A stretch of DNA of 64,000 nucleotides, taken from the NCBI RefSeq assembly GCF_024713945.1, contig NC_134677.1, positions 5,645,001 to 5,709,000 on the forward strand, read 5' to 3'. Made by a program: the position numbers and the translations under genes. Numbering within the stretch: the stretch's first letter is position 1; each line of letters starts with the position of its first letter. Shown here one piece after another: positions 24,835-37,183 of the stretch. This DNA is from Dermatophagoides farinae (lineage: Eukaryota > Arthropoda > Arachnida > Sarcoptiformes > Pyroglyphidae). A model generated the notes under the pieces. It saw only the letters and a program-made list of their open reading frames with translations, had not been told where the DNA came from and did no database searches.

Positions 24835-26966
24835 TTAATCATTTGATGGTGTCAAATTCGAACCACCACTTGTGGTGGCCGATGATGATAATTCCCCATT
24901 GGTGATCAAATGAGTATGAATACGTCGCAATGTTTCCAAATGTTCACGGCCATAGTAATGTTTGGTTATTATGTTTTCCAGATTTAATCGATGTCGGGCT
25001 GCTTTTGGATATTTTTTATGTTGCTAAAATTTTTGAATTAATTGTTTAATTTAAACAAAATAAATAAAATAAAAATTCTTTACCTTGATGAGAACATTTT
25101 TCATTTGAATAAACATTGATGCTTCTATTTTTAATTCAGTACATAATTTTGTTTCCATGTCAGAAAGTAAATGAGCTATGGATTCGGATTCATCAGCTTC
25201 TGTGGTTAAATTATCTGGATCGGGTTTCATTTTCTTTTTGGGTGAACTGGAAATTGGTAATTCTTCGCTTTCTGTTTCATTCTTCCAATGAGATGATTGC
25301 TGTTGGTTGAGAAATTTTAATGCCTCTTTCATAAATTCTTCGTCACCAGATTTTCGTATGAAATCTGCTGTTAAACGACTCAATGATTGTATTGATTCAT
25401 GGTTAATTATTTGATTCAAACAGTCTCTATCGACTTGATTTTCATCTGCGAATATCAGATCCATTATATCTGTTTCATCCATATCGTCCAAATCTTCAAC
25501 ATCTATTGAATCAGTTTTAGTTGGTTTGGTCGACAATTTTGTCGAACTACTATTATCAGTGCTATTTGTTTCAACTTTTCGTTCATCACTGCTTTGTTCA
25601 ACTTTTTCATTTATGGCTTTGTTGAACACTTGTATCATTTTGATTTTATCCTCACTTTTTAAATTATCAAGATTATTCGTTGATAATATTGAAAACAATA
25701 TGACTTTTTTCAATAGTATTTTCAATACTTGCTCAATGGCTACATCTTGAAATAACGAATTTAGATCTTGTTTGCGTAGATATCGAACAAATGGCATAAA
25801 CATTGGATATTTTTCCTGAAAATCTTTAAATATTTTACTATTTGAATCGCGTCGGGCTTGAAGTGAATCCTTGAAAAATTCACTTTTATGAACCTCCAAA
25901 AACAGTTTGATTAGTTCATTTACACGAATAATTAGCTTTTTACGAAAACGACTGATTAATCTTCGTTGATAAATGTCAATCTGAGCTAATTTAAATTTCT
26001 TTTCTATATCATCTTCACTTTCAGCACCAAGCGTCAAGTTTGATATTAATGTTTCGGCTTCGTTATCAAATTCTCTTTCGAAATCATCCCGTTTCGGTAG
26101 GTAACCAAGAGAATCTAATTCCGCTTGTGGAATGTCACGGAATAGATCAGAACAATTATCTTTGTTCGGTTGTAGTTTATCATGATGGCCTCGTATGGTG
26201 AATGGAAACCGTGATAACTGTCTTACGACAGAATCGGTAAACATCCATGTCCAACATAGACGCCCAATTAGTCCATCAATATAATGAATATTGTAATGGC
26301 GTTCAACTTCGCTCGGTGATATATTCGTTGAAAGAGTCGTATTGATATAATTGGCAACGTCTTTCCAATTGCCGTAACCAACACGAGTCAGTGCTTCAAA
26401 TAGTGCTTTCTCATCCATCGCTCGCCATTCATATTCTTCTCGGCCGGTATCCATACGAGCAGGCAATTGTGTTTGTGTTTCTTTTATTACATGATTTTCT
26501 GTGAATTCTTGGCCTAATTCTTCATTCAAAAATTTTTCAAATTCCTGGTCATCTTTTTTAATGTTTTCAATTTCATTATCAATTGCTGATTCCGAATAGT
26601 CTGTTCCCATTGGTTCATCGATGTCACGTTTATTCGTTTTGAATATGGGAAACGTTCCCAGATCGATCATTTTCACTTCATGATCACGTTTATGTGGACC
26701 AATTTCCGTACCATATACATAGCACTAAATATTTTGTAGAATAGAAATGGAATAGATTCCCAAAATTTTTACATTCTCTATACAAAATACGTACCTGTAA
26801 ACAAAGTGAAAAATCTTCACATTCAACACAAGAGAATAAAACATCACGGGCTTGATTCATGCAACTAGTGCAATGATGTTTGCAAATATCTTCTATCATT
26901 GTATAAGAATATTCATTTGTGAATATTTTGAAATTGATTCGAATCTAAATTCTTACCATTATCCAT
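24835..26966 (-). CDS. Transcriptional adapter 2B (ADA2B, SAGA complex)
   Basis: The ADA2-type adapter that links Gcn5 acetyltransferase to the SAGA complex and stimulates histone H3 acetylation in the nucleus. Four exons: 26966-26957, 26892-26795, 26724-25084, 25023-24835, giving 645 residues. A ZZ zinc finger opens the protein (HHCTSCMNQARDVLFSCVEC and CLQCYVYG, then H-x3-H). A SANT/Myb domain follows (WRAMDEKALFEALTRVGYGNW). The ADA2B-type block GYLPKRDDFEREFDNEAE comes next. The C-terminal exon completes a SWIRM-like segment. The protein is longer than human TADA2B (420 residues) because of acidic, Ser-rich inserts. The start MDNEDICK depends on a 10-nt first exon spliced at a GTAAGA donor; an unspliced alternative start at 26899 gives MIEDICK, and both leave the finger intact. 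Only 194 bp separate it from the divergent MYND/SET gene. Confidence 0.88.
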
Positions 26967-27160
26967 GTTATCATCATTTAAATTGAAAATTAAGAAAAAA
27001 AATCACTCAAATCGGATAATTTGACTCTTTGAACCTTACAAAACTAGCGTTACGCTTTAGGGAATTCTATTTTTTTCCAGTATAAATTCGCATATTATCA
27101 ATTAAATTCGAACATTTCATCATCATCAACTATTTTAAAATCTGTTCAATTTTTTGAACC

Positions 27161-29541
27161 ATGATGGAATTACGTTGTCGATTTGGCTATCCATTTATTC
27201 AATCGTTACCTATTGCTCAGATTGTACTGACTAATCAGAAAAAATCTTTTTGTGATTTTTGTTTCAAGAAGTAAGAAATTTTTTTTTCAAAATTAATCTT
27301 AAATGCTAAATGATCATATTTATAGGATTGAAGAAAGCCCACCTATAAAATGTCCACGGTGTAGTCATGGTTATTATTGTTCCAGAATATGTATAGAAAA
27401 TGATTTATGTCAACATCAAATTGAATGTCAGTTTAATTTGTTTGAAAAGATTAGAAAATGTTTTTCGACATCGATCAAAATCCATACAAGTGATTCGTTA
27501 AGTCAGCCTGATCAATTTAATTTGGAGAATTTTTTCGATCAAAATGATATGATTGATATTACTTTGCTGTTTTTTCGGTTATTGAAGACTTTACGGCTGG
27601 ATATTGATGACAATTCATTGTATTTCGATTATGGAAACCATAAAGGTCAATTCATTTGGAAAGATTTATCTGTGCCAATTAATTCCACATCATTTTCAAA
27701 GCGATTTTGTAAACCAGAGAATAATTTATCATATTACCTTTCACGATTTGATCATTTGGATGAGAATGAAATCCAAGAATTAGACGAATTAATTGGCTTG
27801 GATTTATCTGACAAAGAATTATTCAAATCATTATATATTGAAAATAATGTGAAAAGTTGCTTGAACGATGTTATCGGAATAATTGTCGATGAGGCTTCAT
27901 CTGGTAGTTCAACTCAAAGCTTTGAAAATCAAAAATCCATCTATCATAATTGTGATGATAACTATGACGATATATTTTACTATAGTAACCATACAACTGA
28001 TCAGATCAATAGGAATGAAGCAAATTCTTTTTTTAGTTTCGATTCATCTTTGCTAGATAAATGTGAACAAGAAGCTATTCAAGTATTGAAAACAAATTAT
28101 CGTTTGCTTTTTCTGGAAAATCTTTTGAAACGATCAAGAACCCAAAATAATGAATTTGATTTCTATTACAGCACTTGGTTAGATTTGATCCTAAAATTAC
28201 TATTAACTGATACAAGCCTGAATGAATATCTTGGCAAACCAGATTTATTGGACATAGAAAAAATTTTCTTTATCGCCATACGATATTCGATTGCAATAAC
28301 TGATGAAATTCTAGCTATTCCTTTTGCTCGTGCTATTTATGTGCCATTGATTAAGATGAAACATTCATGTTTGCCAAATACATCTTTGATTTTCGATGGA
28401 AATCAACTTAAAGCATATTATTTACCTGAAAAAAAGGAAGACGTTTCAAAAGTCGAATTTAACTTGTCTTTAAATCAAATCAAAGTGGATTTCAATCACG
28501 AAATATCAACAAAAGAAAATTCATCCACTTTGTACATTTGGACTAGGCTGCGTTTGTTAAACTGTGAATGTCAACGTTGTTTGCAAACTAAAAAACAACT
28601 TGGTTCCAATGTCAATCAATGGGCTAATCCCTTTATTGATGATGAAGATGAAGATTTTATCAATCAAGAAAAACAAGGCGATCTTGCCACCGATGATAAC
28701 GAGCTTAACTATGATTATGAAATGATTTTTGCCCGTAAAGATATGGAAGATTTACCTATTTCTGCTGAAGAAAATGTTGAGGACAAAAAGGGAGTGATGA
28801 TCGATTATGATGATAGTATTATACAATTAAACCAAGTACTCAATGAGTATGGAAATCGGTTAGATTTGCATCATTCTACTCGAATACAAGAGATTCTCGG
28901 TGAAACAGTACAATCATTGCGGAAAATTTTTGGCCATTATCATGTGAAAATAACCATACTATTGTTGAAGATCATTTTCCATAATTTTGTAATTATCAAA
29001 TCATGTCGCGATAAAGTTGAAATTTTTTTTCGGTTCCTTTATCTACATCATTATATCACCGAGCTAATAGATTCTGTAAGTAAAACAAAATCATAATTGA
29101 TATTTTTGCCATTAATTCTGTTTTGCATAGCTTCGAATAACTCATGGTTTCGAGAATGGCTGGATTTCAAAAATGAATATTGTACATCAAACTTGTCATA
29201 ATATAGTGATCGAAATATTCAATAAATATGCTACTGAAATAAACAGTTTACAACAAGAACTCGATAATAAATGTTTATATGGTTTCATCGATGCCCAATC
29301 GCTGAATAAGTGTGGCTGCCTTGTCATTTCGAGTGAAGATCTTGATGTGATTCGAACTCATATCGATAATAAAAATGAAATTAATCTTGGTTATTCTTAT
29401 AACCCATATGGTAATTATGACGTTGAGCCAAAAATGGATCATGAAATCAATGAAACCGTTAATGAAACTATTACTGAAAAGGTTGACAAAATATTGGCCT
29501 GTTTTAATGAAATTCTCAATGTACAAAATAATCCTGAATAA
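27161..29541 (+). CDS. MYND/SET-domain protein (SMYD-like), atypical
   Basis: Three exons (27161-27270, 27326-29075, 29131-29541) give 756 residues. A MYND zinc finger lies at about 32-70 (CDFCF, CPRCSHGYYCSRIC, HQIEC). Much later come a SET core segment, IKMKHSCLPNTSLIF, and a post-SET cluster, LNCECQRC, then an acidic stretch (DDEDEDF) and a helical C-terminal region. This order is that of SMYD lysine methyltransferases. However, an in-frame stop lies two codons before the start Met, so the usual N-terminal SET half with its GxG cofactor loop is missing. The NHSC motif reads KHSC and GEE before the catalytic Tyr is not evident. Methyltransferase activity is therefore doubtful. It resembles divergent arthropod SmydA-type proteins; the exact subfamily is unclear. 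It is divergent from TADA2B and may share its promoter. Confidence 0.82.
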
Positions 29542-31340
29542 TTTTTTCATTTAATTCTTTTACTTTTACTATATGTTCATTAAGAACAAATCATCATTTC
29601 ATAAAAGCTGTTATAATAAGTATTAAAATTTTCATATGATTGATACTAGTTAATGTGATCCATCTGCTTTTTAATTTATCAAAATAAATCTATTGAATGA
29701 AAAACAATCAAAAGAAAAAAAAATTACGATTCACTTGTCAAGCAAAAAGAAATTTAGCGTATAAAAGTTTGTGTTGGCGTATTTTTATTTTATGCCATTC
29801 AAAATCGATTTACTAGGTCAGTAAAACAAAATTGAAATTTATCTAAATATAATTTCTTCAATCTTCTTTCTTGATAATTTTTTTTTTTGCTTTCGCACCA
29901 TTATTGGATTATTTTACACTTGACAAGAAAACCTAATAGATAGATAGATTTCATTAATGAAAGAAAAATTTTATATTGTCCGAATATTTGCGAAAATTGT
30001 TATAACACAGTATAGCTACTGTCAATTTGAAAATGATCATTTTTTAAATATGCATAATAATGGCCATAGATATAATGCACACTTTTATATTGATTATATT
30101 TCATCGACAAATTAATCCTGAGCCCAATAGACATTGAATCCATTCAATCGATTATTTCAAGAAGACTGTTCCACAACTCTAGTCGATACGATTGACATCC
30201 ATGATAGTTACGAAATTCGTCAAATCAAAAAAAAAAAATCCATTGTCTATGCATGCACGTGTTTGATTCGTATTGGTTAATCTAATTTAATGTTTCTGTT
30301 GATGATTGCTATTCCTGGACTTTTTACATTCAAATGTTGTTTGATTCGATCATTATATTGTCAATAGTAAACAAACTTAGAAAACCTCATCAATCAAATT
30401 ACAATTTTCTGCTAGTTTCTTTCTAAAAAAAATGATGATGACCTCTTGTTGTTTCAAAATTTCGATAAATATTAAAAAAAATTAAGTTAAACAACAAAAA
30501 GGTAATTTCCTTATCGTCATCAGCAAACGAAGGCCGGAAGGAAGCATAGTATCGCAAATAGAAAAAAAAAGAATAAATTTAATCGTTAAATATATAAAAA
30601 AAATTAGTTCGGTCATTGAAAGATGCTTCAACGTTCAAGGCCATTGAAAGAAGCCATATTGCCATCTTTCAATTGAAAAAAAAATTGAGGATGGCCGACT
30701 TTTCCATCATTCTCTTTCTTATAATAATCAAAATAATAATAATTTCATCAATTCGTCCTTCCGTTTCTTGACTAATCAGCCAATTGACTCAGCTAACTGA
30801 ATAATCAACATCTTGCACACGAAATATACTTTCTATTCATTTGTCTGTCTTTCATAATGATTCTGATCACCACCTGTTTTTAGAAAGAAATTGCAATCGT
30901 GCAGTTTCCGACAATGAAATTATTGAGAAAAATAGTTTCAAAATGACCGAAACTTTTTTCTCTCCAATCATCATCATCATCAAAAAAATGAAAACCGAAT
31001 AATTACGCTACTGAATCATATTCAAGGTCTCTTTTTCTAATAATAATTATACACATTCATCTACAAATAGTAGAATTGCCATTGTCGTCTTCGTTGCTGT
31101 TTTTAGCAATATTGGTCGGTTATTTTTTCCCCTCACTTAGCATCAAGTAGGCATTTTAATTATATGAATATCCACCAGGCGTTTTTGTTTTGTACACACC
31201 TTTGCCATTGTTAAATCCATAATTAGTAATTTATTTAGCAAAAAAAAAATTGATCCACCTTTTTGTTTGTGGATAAACTTTGTTTCAGAAACCGGATTAA
31301 ACTTTTTTTCGTTGTTGTTGCTATAATTGTTATTAGTGTT

Positions 31341-31470
31341 ATGAAATATCGAATAAAATGTCAATTTCACTATATGTATGTATTTGTGTCTAAAAATCGA
31401 ACTTTATGAAATATCGAATAAAATGTCAATTTCACTATATGTATGTATTTGTGTCTAAAAATCGAACTTT
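31341..31470. repeat. 65-bp perfect tandem duplication
   Basis: Two adjacent copies, 31341-31405 and 31406-31470, each beginning ATGAAATATCGAATAAAATG and ending ATCGAACTTT. They look identical by eye. The unit is AT-rich, has no inverted-repeat ends, and is not part of a gene. Confidence 0.95.
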
Positions 31471-32680
31471 TTGTCGATCCACTAATCTTTGATTGCTTAA
31501 TTCATCGTTTCATTTGATAGAATGTATGAATCTCTCTGAATGCGTTGATTATGATGAGAAAATAATCCTATTCGATTGTATGAAACATCACATTCACATT
31601 AACATGAATAAAATGAACATTTCTGAATAAACATACAAAAAACGTGAACATATTTTCGTATTCAAGGCCAGCAATGTTCATTTCATCAATGATCATCACA
31701 ATTATCCTAAATTAATCTCAACTTTCAAAAGATAACTACAACAACAAAAAAATTCAATTCATAAGTCAAAAATTTTGTTTGAATTCTTTGTTCCTGCAAT
31801 GAAATTGCATTGTCATATTCAAGCCATCTTCGTCATTAGTGGTCATTTTAAAACATTTTTCTTGTCCACACAATTTTTTATCATGGACATTATCGTCAAA
31901 GACGGGTACACTCGATGTTGATTATTATTAAAGTTTTTTTTGTACAATGATTCAGAAATAATTTCACTTACACAATAAGATGTAAAAGCGTCAAATTGTC
32001 CATAAAACAATGTGATTAATGTTTACACATAAATATATACAAGTTAAATTGGTGATGAAAATCATATATTTAGTTTATAGTATAACTATAATTATTGTTA
32101 TAATGCAAATATATTTAGACACCTAAGTGATGATAAGAAATTATATATTGCTTTGATCGTTAGTCAAATTATTTTCCTTCATTATTACTGTTCTAGAAAA
32201 TTGGATCCCTAGTTTGAGTTATTTATATTCATACAAAGGTATGTTTTGTCTTTTTTTGTCGTTTTTATTCTCTTTATTCGTACAACAAAATCCGTCATTC
32301 ATAATGAAAATGAACAATCAAGTCTATGTATGAATTGTAAAATGGCTCTATATGTAAGTATCTACCATTGTTTTTTTTTTGTCAATTGATATAGCTTGCC
32401 ATCAACAAGTAACAGATTATAATTTTCTCTTTTCCCAAATTCATTCATTTTTCTCCGACAAATTTATACATATGGATAAATGCACAAACACATAGACATT
32501 CATGACTATCAATTTATAAATCTTCGCCTCCATTCATTCTTTTCAAGTCAAAATTTCCTCTCCCTCTTGCTTTGTTCATTGTTCCAGGATCAATTGATCA
32601 ATTCTATTCTATGACAACTACATTAGTCACTCCCTAACATATAAATCTTTACGCAAGTTTTTTTTTCATACCACCATACC

Positions 32681-32713
32681 TATATAAAAAGGCCACATTG
32701 ATGTTCATCAGTT
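32681..32713 (+). promoter_or_regulatory. TATA box and initiator of cuticle-type gene
   Basis: TATATAAAAA at 32681-32690, with an initiator-like TCATCAGTT about 28-30 bp downstream (A near 32710). This is the classical arthropod spacing, and it places the transcription start about 67 nt before the ATG at 32777. Confidence 0.8.
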
Positions 32714-32776
32714 AATTCAATCGAACTGTTTCAGCCATATTCAACAAACAGACGAATATTCCCAAATAAATCAAAA

Positions 32777-33431
32777 ATGAAATTCTTCATTGTAAGTATA
32801 TTTGCTTATTTTGTGTGATTGTTAATTGGATCATAATGTGAAATCTGAACAGAAATTAATTATGAATATATTTAAAACCATCTATTTCTTCAACTCATCC
32901 ATTTCAAATATATAGGTTGCTTTGAGCCTTATCTCCGTGGCTGCTGCCATTCCAGCCATTGGTCATTTGGGTTACGCTGCTGCTCCATTGGCTTTGGGTC
33001 ATACTGCTTCGATGGCCATCGCTGGTCCAGCTATCGCTGCTTATCCAGCTGCCTATCCAGCTGCTTATGGTTATGCAACGCACGGTCCAGCTCCAGCTGG
33101 TCTTGGTGGTCACGGTTTTGGTCACGGTGGTCATTTCTCACCAATGCCAATGCAAGAAGTTCGATTAGTTGGTGTTCCACAACCATACCCAGTCGCTCAA
33201 CCAATTCCAGTCGACAAACCATACGCTGTTCCAGGTAAGTCAATAAATAACTTGTAATAAAAAGTGGAATTTAATTTAAATTATCATCAACATCATAACA
33301 CATCAGTCGATAAACCATACACCGTTCCAGTTGACCGACCAGTTCCAGCTCCATACGTTGCCAAAGTTGTTCAACCAATGATCCATAAACAAACTGTAGT
33401 CAGCTCTGCCATCCTTCCAGCACACAAATAA
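32777..33431 (+). CDS. Small secreted cuticle-type Ala/Pro-rich protein
   Basis: Three exons (32777-32791, 32916-33234, 33307-33431) give 152 residues. The first exon encodes only MKFFI. The second completes a signal peptide (VALSLISVAAA, likely cleaved before IPAIG). The mature part has AAPA- and AYPA-type repeats (YPAAYPAAYGYATHG), a Gly/His segment (GLGGHGFGHGGHF) and repeated VDKPYxVP and PVPAP motifs in the third exon. Low-complexity Ala/Pro/Tyr/Gly composition with VDKPY repeats is typical of arthropod cuticle or secreted matrix proteins without a chitin-binding RR domain; none is seen here. The tiny signal-peptide exon followed by a phase-0 intron is a hallmark of arthropod cuticle genes and is shared with the gene at 38391-38754. 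Confidence 0.85.
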
Positions 33432-34103
33432 ATCACCAAATCTAATCTTCGCATCAGATATCAAAATGACCTAAATGGAATTTCAAAAAAAAAACTAGAT
33501 GGTTGGGTTAGTCATCAGAGTTAACCAAGTTCGGATTCATTATTATATTGTCAACATCTCTATTGTAATAAAATATACAATTTTGTATAAATAATAAATA
33601 AATAAATATCAAAAAAACCAAATTAATCTTGATTCGATTTGATTTTTTTCGTTCACTGAATTTCATTGCTTCGATCATTACGTCTGATTGTATGATAATT
33701 CCATTATTGAAAATTAGGTTCCTTTTTCTTGATTTCAATAATAAACTTGATAGTTTTTTATGTGTGTGTGTGTGCTATGTTGTGAGCTACTTCCAAAGTT
33801 CAAGTTGATATTATCATATTAATCATAAGTTGTGATATTCGATATGGTTAATAGACATATCTAATGATACGATCGATTATTATTAATATATCGATATATC
33901 ATTCATTGCAATTATTCCCTCATGTTCATTCGATGTAAAAGATCCCTTGATTAGAAACAAAACAAACCAAAACAAAACAAATCAAATCAAATTTTAGATT
34001 GAAAAATAAAATTATTTTGGCTAAATATCGTTGGTTTTAGGTATTTAAATTAAAATCAATATTTATTTAGTTTTTTGTTATAATAATTTGTTCTCTTTTA
34101 AAA
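33432..34103. other. Intergenic spacer
   Basis: About 670 bp between the cuticle-type gene and the SLC37-like gene. AT-rich, with a short TG run near 33761-33774 and a CAAAA-type repeat near 33955-33990. No gene was seen. Confidence 0.5.
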
Positions 34104-35614
34104 ATGGTCCCGATTCACAATAAAAATAGTGATAGTGTCAATTGCCAACACTTAGAAAATCGTAGAAAAATATTTGTCATATTTTTTGGCTATATTATTT
34201 ATGTTTATAATAAAAAATCTTTGATACCATTATTCACCGAATTAATCGGTGAATTTGACCTTTCCGAACAAGATGTTGGTATGTTTTTTTTTTGGTCTCT
34301 AATTCATTCTTTCCATGATTCTAATTTCTAGATTATTTTTGAGGTTTCATAACCAGTGCTCAACAAGTGTCCATTTCGGTGGTAACATTTCTAGGTGGAA
34401 TATTGACCGATCATCTGCCATCAACATTTTTATTTTCTTTTGGTCTTTTAATTACTGGTATAAGTACATTATTCTTTCCATCCGGTAAGAATGTCTATCA
34501 CTTTGCTGCCGTCTGGTTACTTAATGGTGTTGGTCATGGTCTGGAATTACCCACTGCCTTATGGTTGACAAAACAATTTAGTACCAAAGATACATTTGCA
34601 TCTAATTGGTCGTTTGTAATGACTGCGGTTAATATTGCCGGTGTCATCACTCCAACATGGTCGACCTTTCTAAGCAATAATTTAGGTTGGAAAATGGCTC
34701 TATATATTTCCGGAACATTAACATTTGCAACTGGATTAGTCATTTTATTCTACTTTAATAAGGAACCGAGTTTCAAAACAAATCGTTATATAGAGAATCG
34801 AAAAACAGAGATTAAATTGCGTTTATTGGATTTATTTATCTATTTGCCTCCATTATGGATTGTTATTATTAATCGGTAATTAACTGAGCAATTGAATCTA
34901 ATTTAATTAATTTTTTTTATTTCTTTTAGTTTTGTAGTGTCCTTGTATCGTTTATCAATAAATAATTGGTCACAGTTATTTTTCGCATCCTTCCATCAAT
35001 TTAAAATTAATAATAATCAATATTTATCAAGTGTATTCATCACCGTTTTCGAATCAAGTAGTATTTCCGGGAAACTTCTTGCCGGTAGAATAAATGATTA
35101 TTTCATGCGAAAAAAAATAACGAACAGTAATGAACGGCCATCATCAGCATTGGCCGTACGTTTACCCATAGCCATGTGTTTACATTTGATCTCAGCATTT
35201 GCACTGATCTTATACTGTAATCTATTATTAACAACTAAAAACATAACGATTTTTATCTTCATCGCAATCATAGCTGGCATATCATCGGCCGGTAATGTTA
35301 TCACATTGAGTGTATTATCCACCGAAATTGGGAACAAGAAATATCAAGGTCTTGTTACATCGTTATGCAATCTGGCCACTAAACGTAAGAAATTCAAACA
35401 ATCTATTGATAAGGGCCATAAAAATCAATTTTATTTTTTGTTTTCAGTTGGAGCATTCTGTTCTGGATATCCCTTCACTTTGATTGCCTTTTCGATTGGT
35501 TGGCATGGAACCTTTACACTACTTGCAGCTATTGTTGTATTGACACTAATATTTGACATGATATTTTATGTTCGTTACAATATTCAATCTCCAGTAGGTG
35601 ATAAAATCAAATAA
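34104..35614 (+). CDS. Major facilitator, SLC37-like (glucose-6-phosphate/phosphate antiporter type)
   Basis: A 12-span organophosphate:phosphate exchanger, probably of the ER membrane. Four exons (34104-34278, 34344-34875, 34930-35384, 35448-35614) give 442 residues, close to human SLC37A4 (429). Recognisable blocks are GYIIYVYNKKSLIPLF (family: YNRK...), LSEQDVGFITSAQQ, GGILTDHLP and LNGVGHGLELPT. The first intron must end at the TTTTTGAG acceptor (34343), not at the nearer TTTCTAG, because the latter gives an immediate stop. The third intron (35385-35447, 63 nt) has no stop in frame, so a naive reading would add 21 charged residues between NLATK and GAFCSG. The Lys of YNKK replaces the family Arg conservatively. 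The likeness to SLC37A4 is moderate; other SLC37 members or general organophosphate transporters remain possible. Confidence 0.8.
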
Positions 35615-36230
35615 ATCCTATGCAATTTAGAATAAATTTCATTTTATGAAAAGAAAAAAAATTGTTATTGAACTTGGCATATTCATCATGATGATTTACT
35701 AACTAAATTTTACATTATCACTTATCATATAAGCACTTTATATATCTTTTTCATATATTCAAAGTATATTTTGAAAATTTTCTTCCTGTTTTTTGTTCGT
35801 CAAGTTCTCTTTGGTTTTTCATGGTCATAAAACATTTATTGTTTATTATGGTTAAACTTGATTTTTAATCTTTTAATTTTGCAAAGTGCAAGAAATGGTT
35901 AAAATTCTAACCACCGCTAGGAATCGAGTTTTTTTATGCTGATAAGAACACATGAACAAAAGGAATAAAAATCGAACATAGTTGTTTATACTTGCTGTAG
36001 CTTGTTTGCGCGATTATCTTGATCGCCATTAGCGGTTTGACCAGTGTGTGTGTGTGTTGTAAATAAGATGGGTCAAAAGTCACAATACACTAATTTTATT
36101 GCAATAGTTGTAGAGGTTGTAAATCGAATCATATAAAATAAGCTGATCGACCGCTCGAAAACTGTCAGTTTGAATTTCGGATTCGTTTGTTTCATTTGAA
36201 ATTAAAAAGCAAAAATTCATATCCCGAAAA
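35615..36230. other. Intergenic, with lipocalin core promoter
   Basis: About 616 bp of spacer. A TATA-like ATATAAAATA lies near 36130-36139, with an initiator-like GTCAGTTT near 36164-36171, about 60 nt before the lipocalin ATG. A TG run lies near 36044-36058. Confidence 0.55.
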
Positions 36231-37183
36231 ATGTTCAGATTTATTGTGACCATTTTATTACCGTTGGTTGGCTGCTGTCATGCTGCATCGTTACATCGAT
36301 TTCATGGTGGTGATTGTCCACGAATCGAACCTATGGCCAATTTCAATATTGATCGATTTCTTGGCGAATGGTTTGTGTTAGAAAGTGCCAATGATAATGG
36401 ACAAGTATGTCTTCGTGAAGAATTCAATGCTAGCCAAGAAACAGTAGTATTGATGCCCAAACATGATGGTGATTTGATTGATTTGGCTCGTAATGAACTT
36501 GAACCAACTGGTCCACCAAAATATGAAACTGAGGACGCCATGAAAATCATGCAAAAAGTTTATCATGTCAAGCGAAGCTATCTACCTTTTGGTGGACGTC
36601 AAATTATCTGTGAAACAGGTATGAACACTTGTTTCCAAATTAATCGAGATTTTATTAATTTTTTTTTTTGATTTAATCGTTTATTTACACAGGAAAAATA
36701 TCATTCCTATCGAATACAAGTCAATCGGAAATGGAAATCAGCTTGCCTTATGCTGAAACTGGAATGCTCAATATTAAACACTATGAAGTAATAGCCACTG
36801 ATTATGATCGATTCGCTTTGGTTTGGCGTTGTCAGAAGACTATATTCGGTCATCGTCGTTCAGCACAGCTAATGTCACGTCGATCTGAATTAGATGAAAA
36901 ATCTCAACAAGAATTGCGATCATTGATGCAACATTTTGAATCACAACATGATATTAAATTTACACCTGTTCGTCAGACTAATTGCAATGAAGTTCCGGCT
37001 TTAGAAGTTCAAGAATCGACAAGTTCAACACCAATGACAAGACGACCAACATCGGTCGTCGACCCTACTCCTGTCCAAACTCAGGATATAAAAAGCGAAT
37101 CACCGAAACCGAAAAACAAAAAAAAGTTGATCAACATTGAAATCGGAAGCTTTCAACTCAGTATTTCTTATCCATTTTTTTGA
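36231..37183 (+). CDS. Apolipoprotein D-like secreted lipocalin with long C-terminal tail
   Basis: A predicted secreted small-lipid carrier. Two exons (36231-36618, 36693-37183) give 292 residues; ordinary ApoD-type proteins are about 190-220. Signal peptide: residues 1-18 (FRFIVTILLPLVGCCHA). The lipocalin opening reads CPRIEPMANFNIDRFLGEWFVLE, with the conserved GxW. Cysteines that pair in ApoD are present (CLREEF, ICETG, CQKTIF and a late NCNEV). The middle contains ALVWRCQ, a typical third lipocalin region. After about residue 235 comes a tail rich in Ser, Thr, Pro and Lys (STSSTPMTRRPTSVV, then a KPKNKKK cluster) that ends in the hydrophobic ISYPFF; this is not part of the fold. The tail could be O-glycosylated or bind surfaces. 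The start is supported by the promoter spacing and the signal peptide. Confidence 0.85.

Larger units (their letters stand above)
29542..32776. other. Intergenic AT-rich region
   Basis: About 3.2 kb without a supportable gene. It contains homopolymer A/T runs, a perfect 65-bp tandem duplication (31341-31470) and, at its right end, the core promoter of the cuticle-type gene at 32777. No RNA gene was recognised. Confidence 0.6.

Noticed and set aside
34279-34332. Intron end at TTTCTAG (34332) in the SLC37-like gene
   Set aside because: Would give an in-frame stop within four codons; the TTTTTGAG acceptor at 34343 restores the family alignment.
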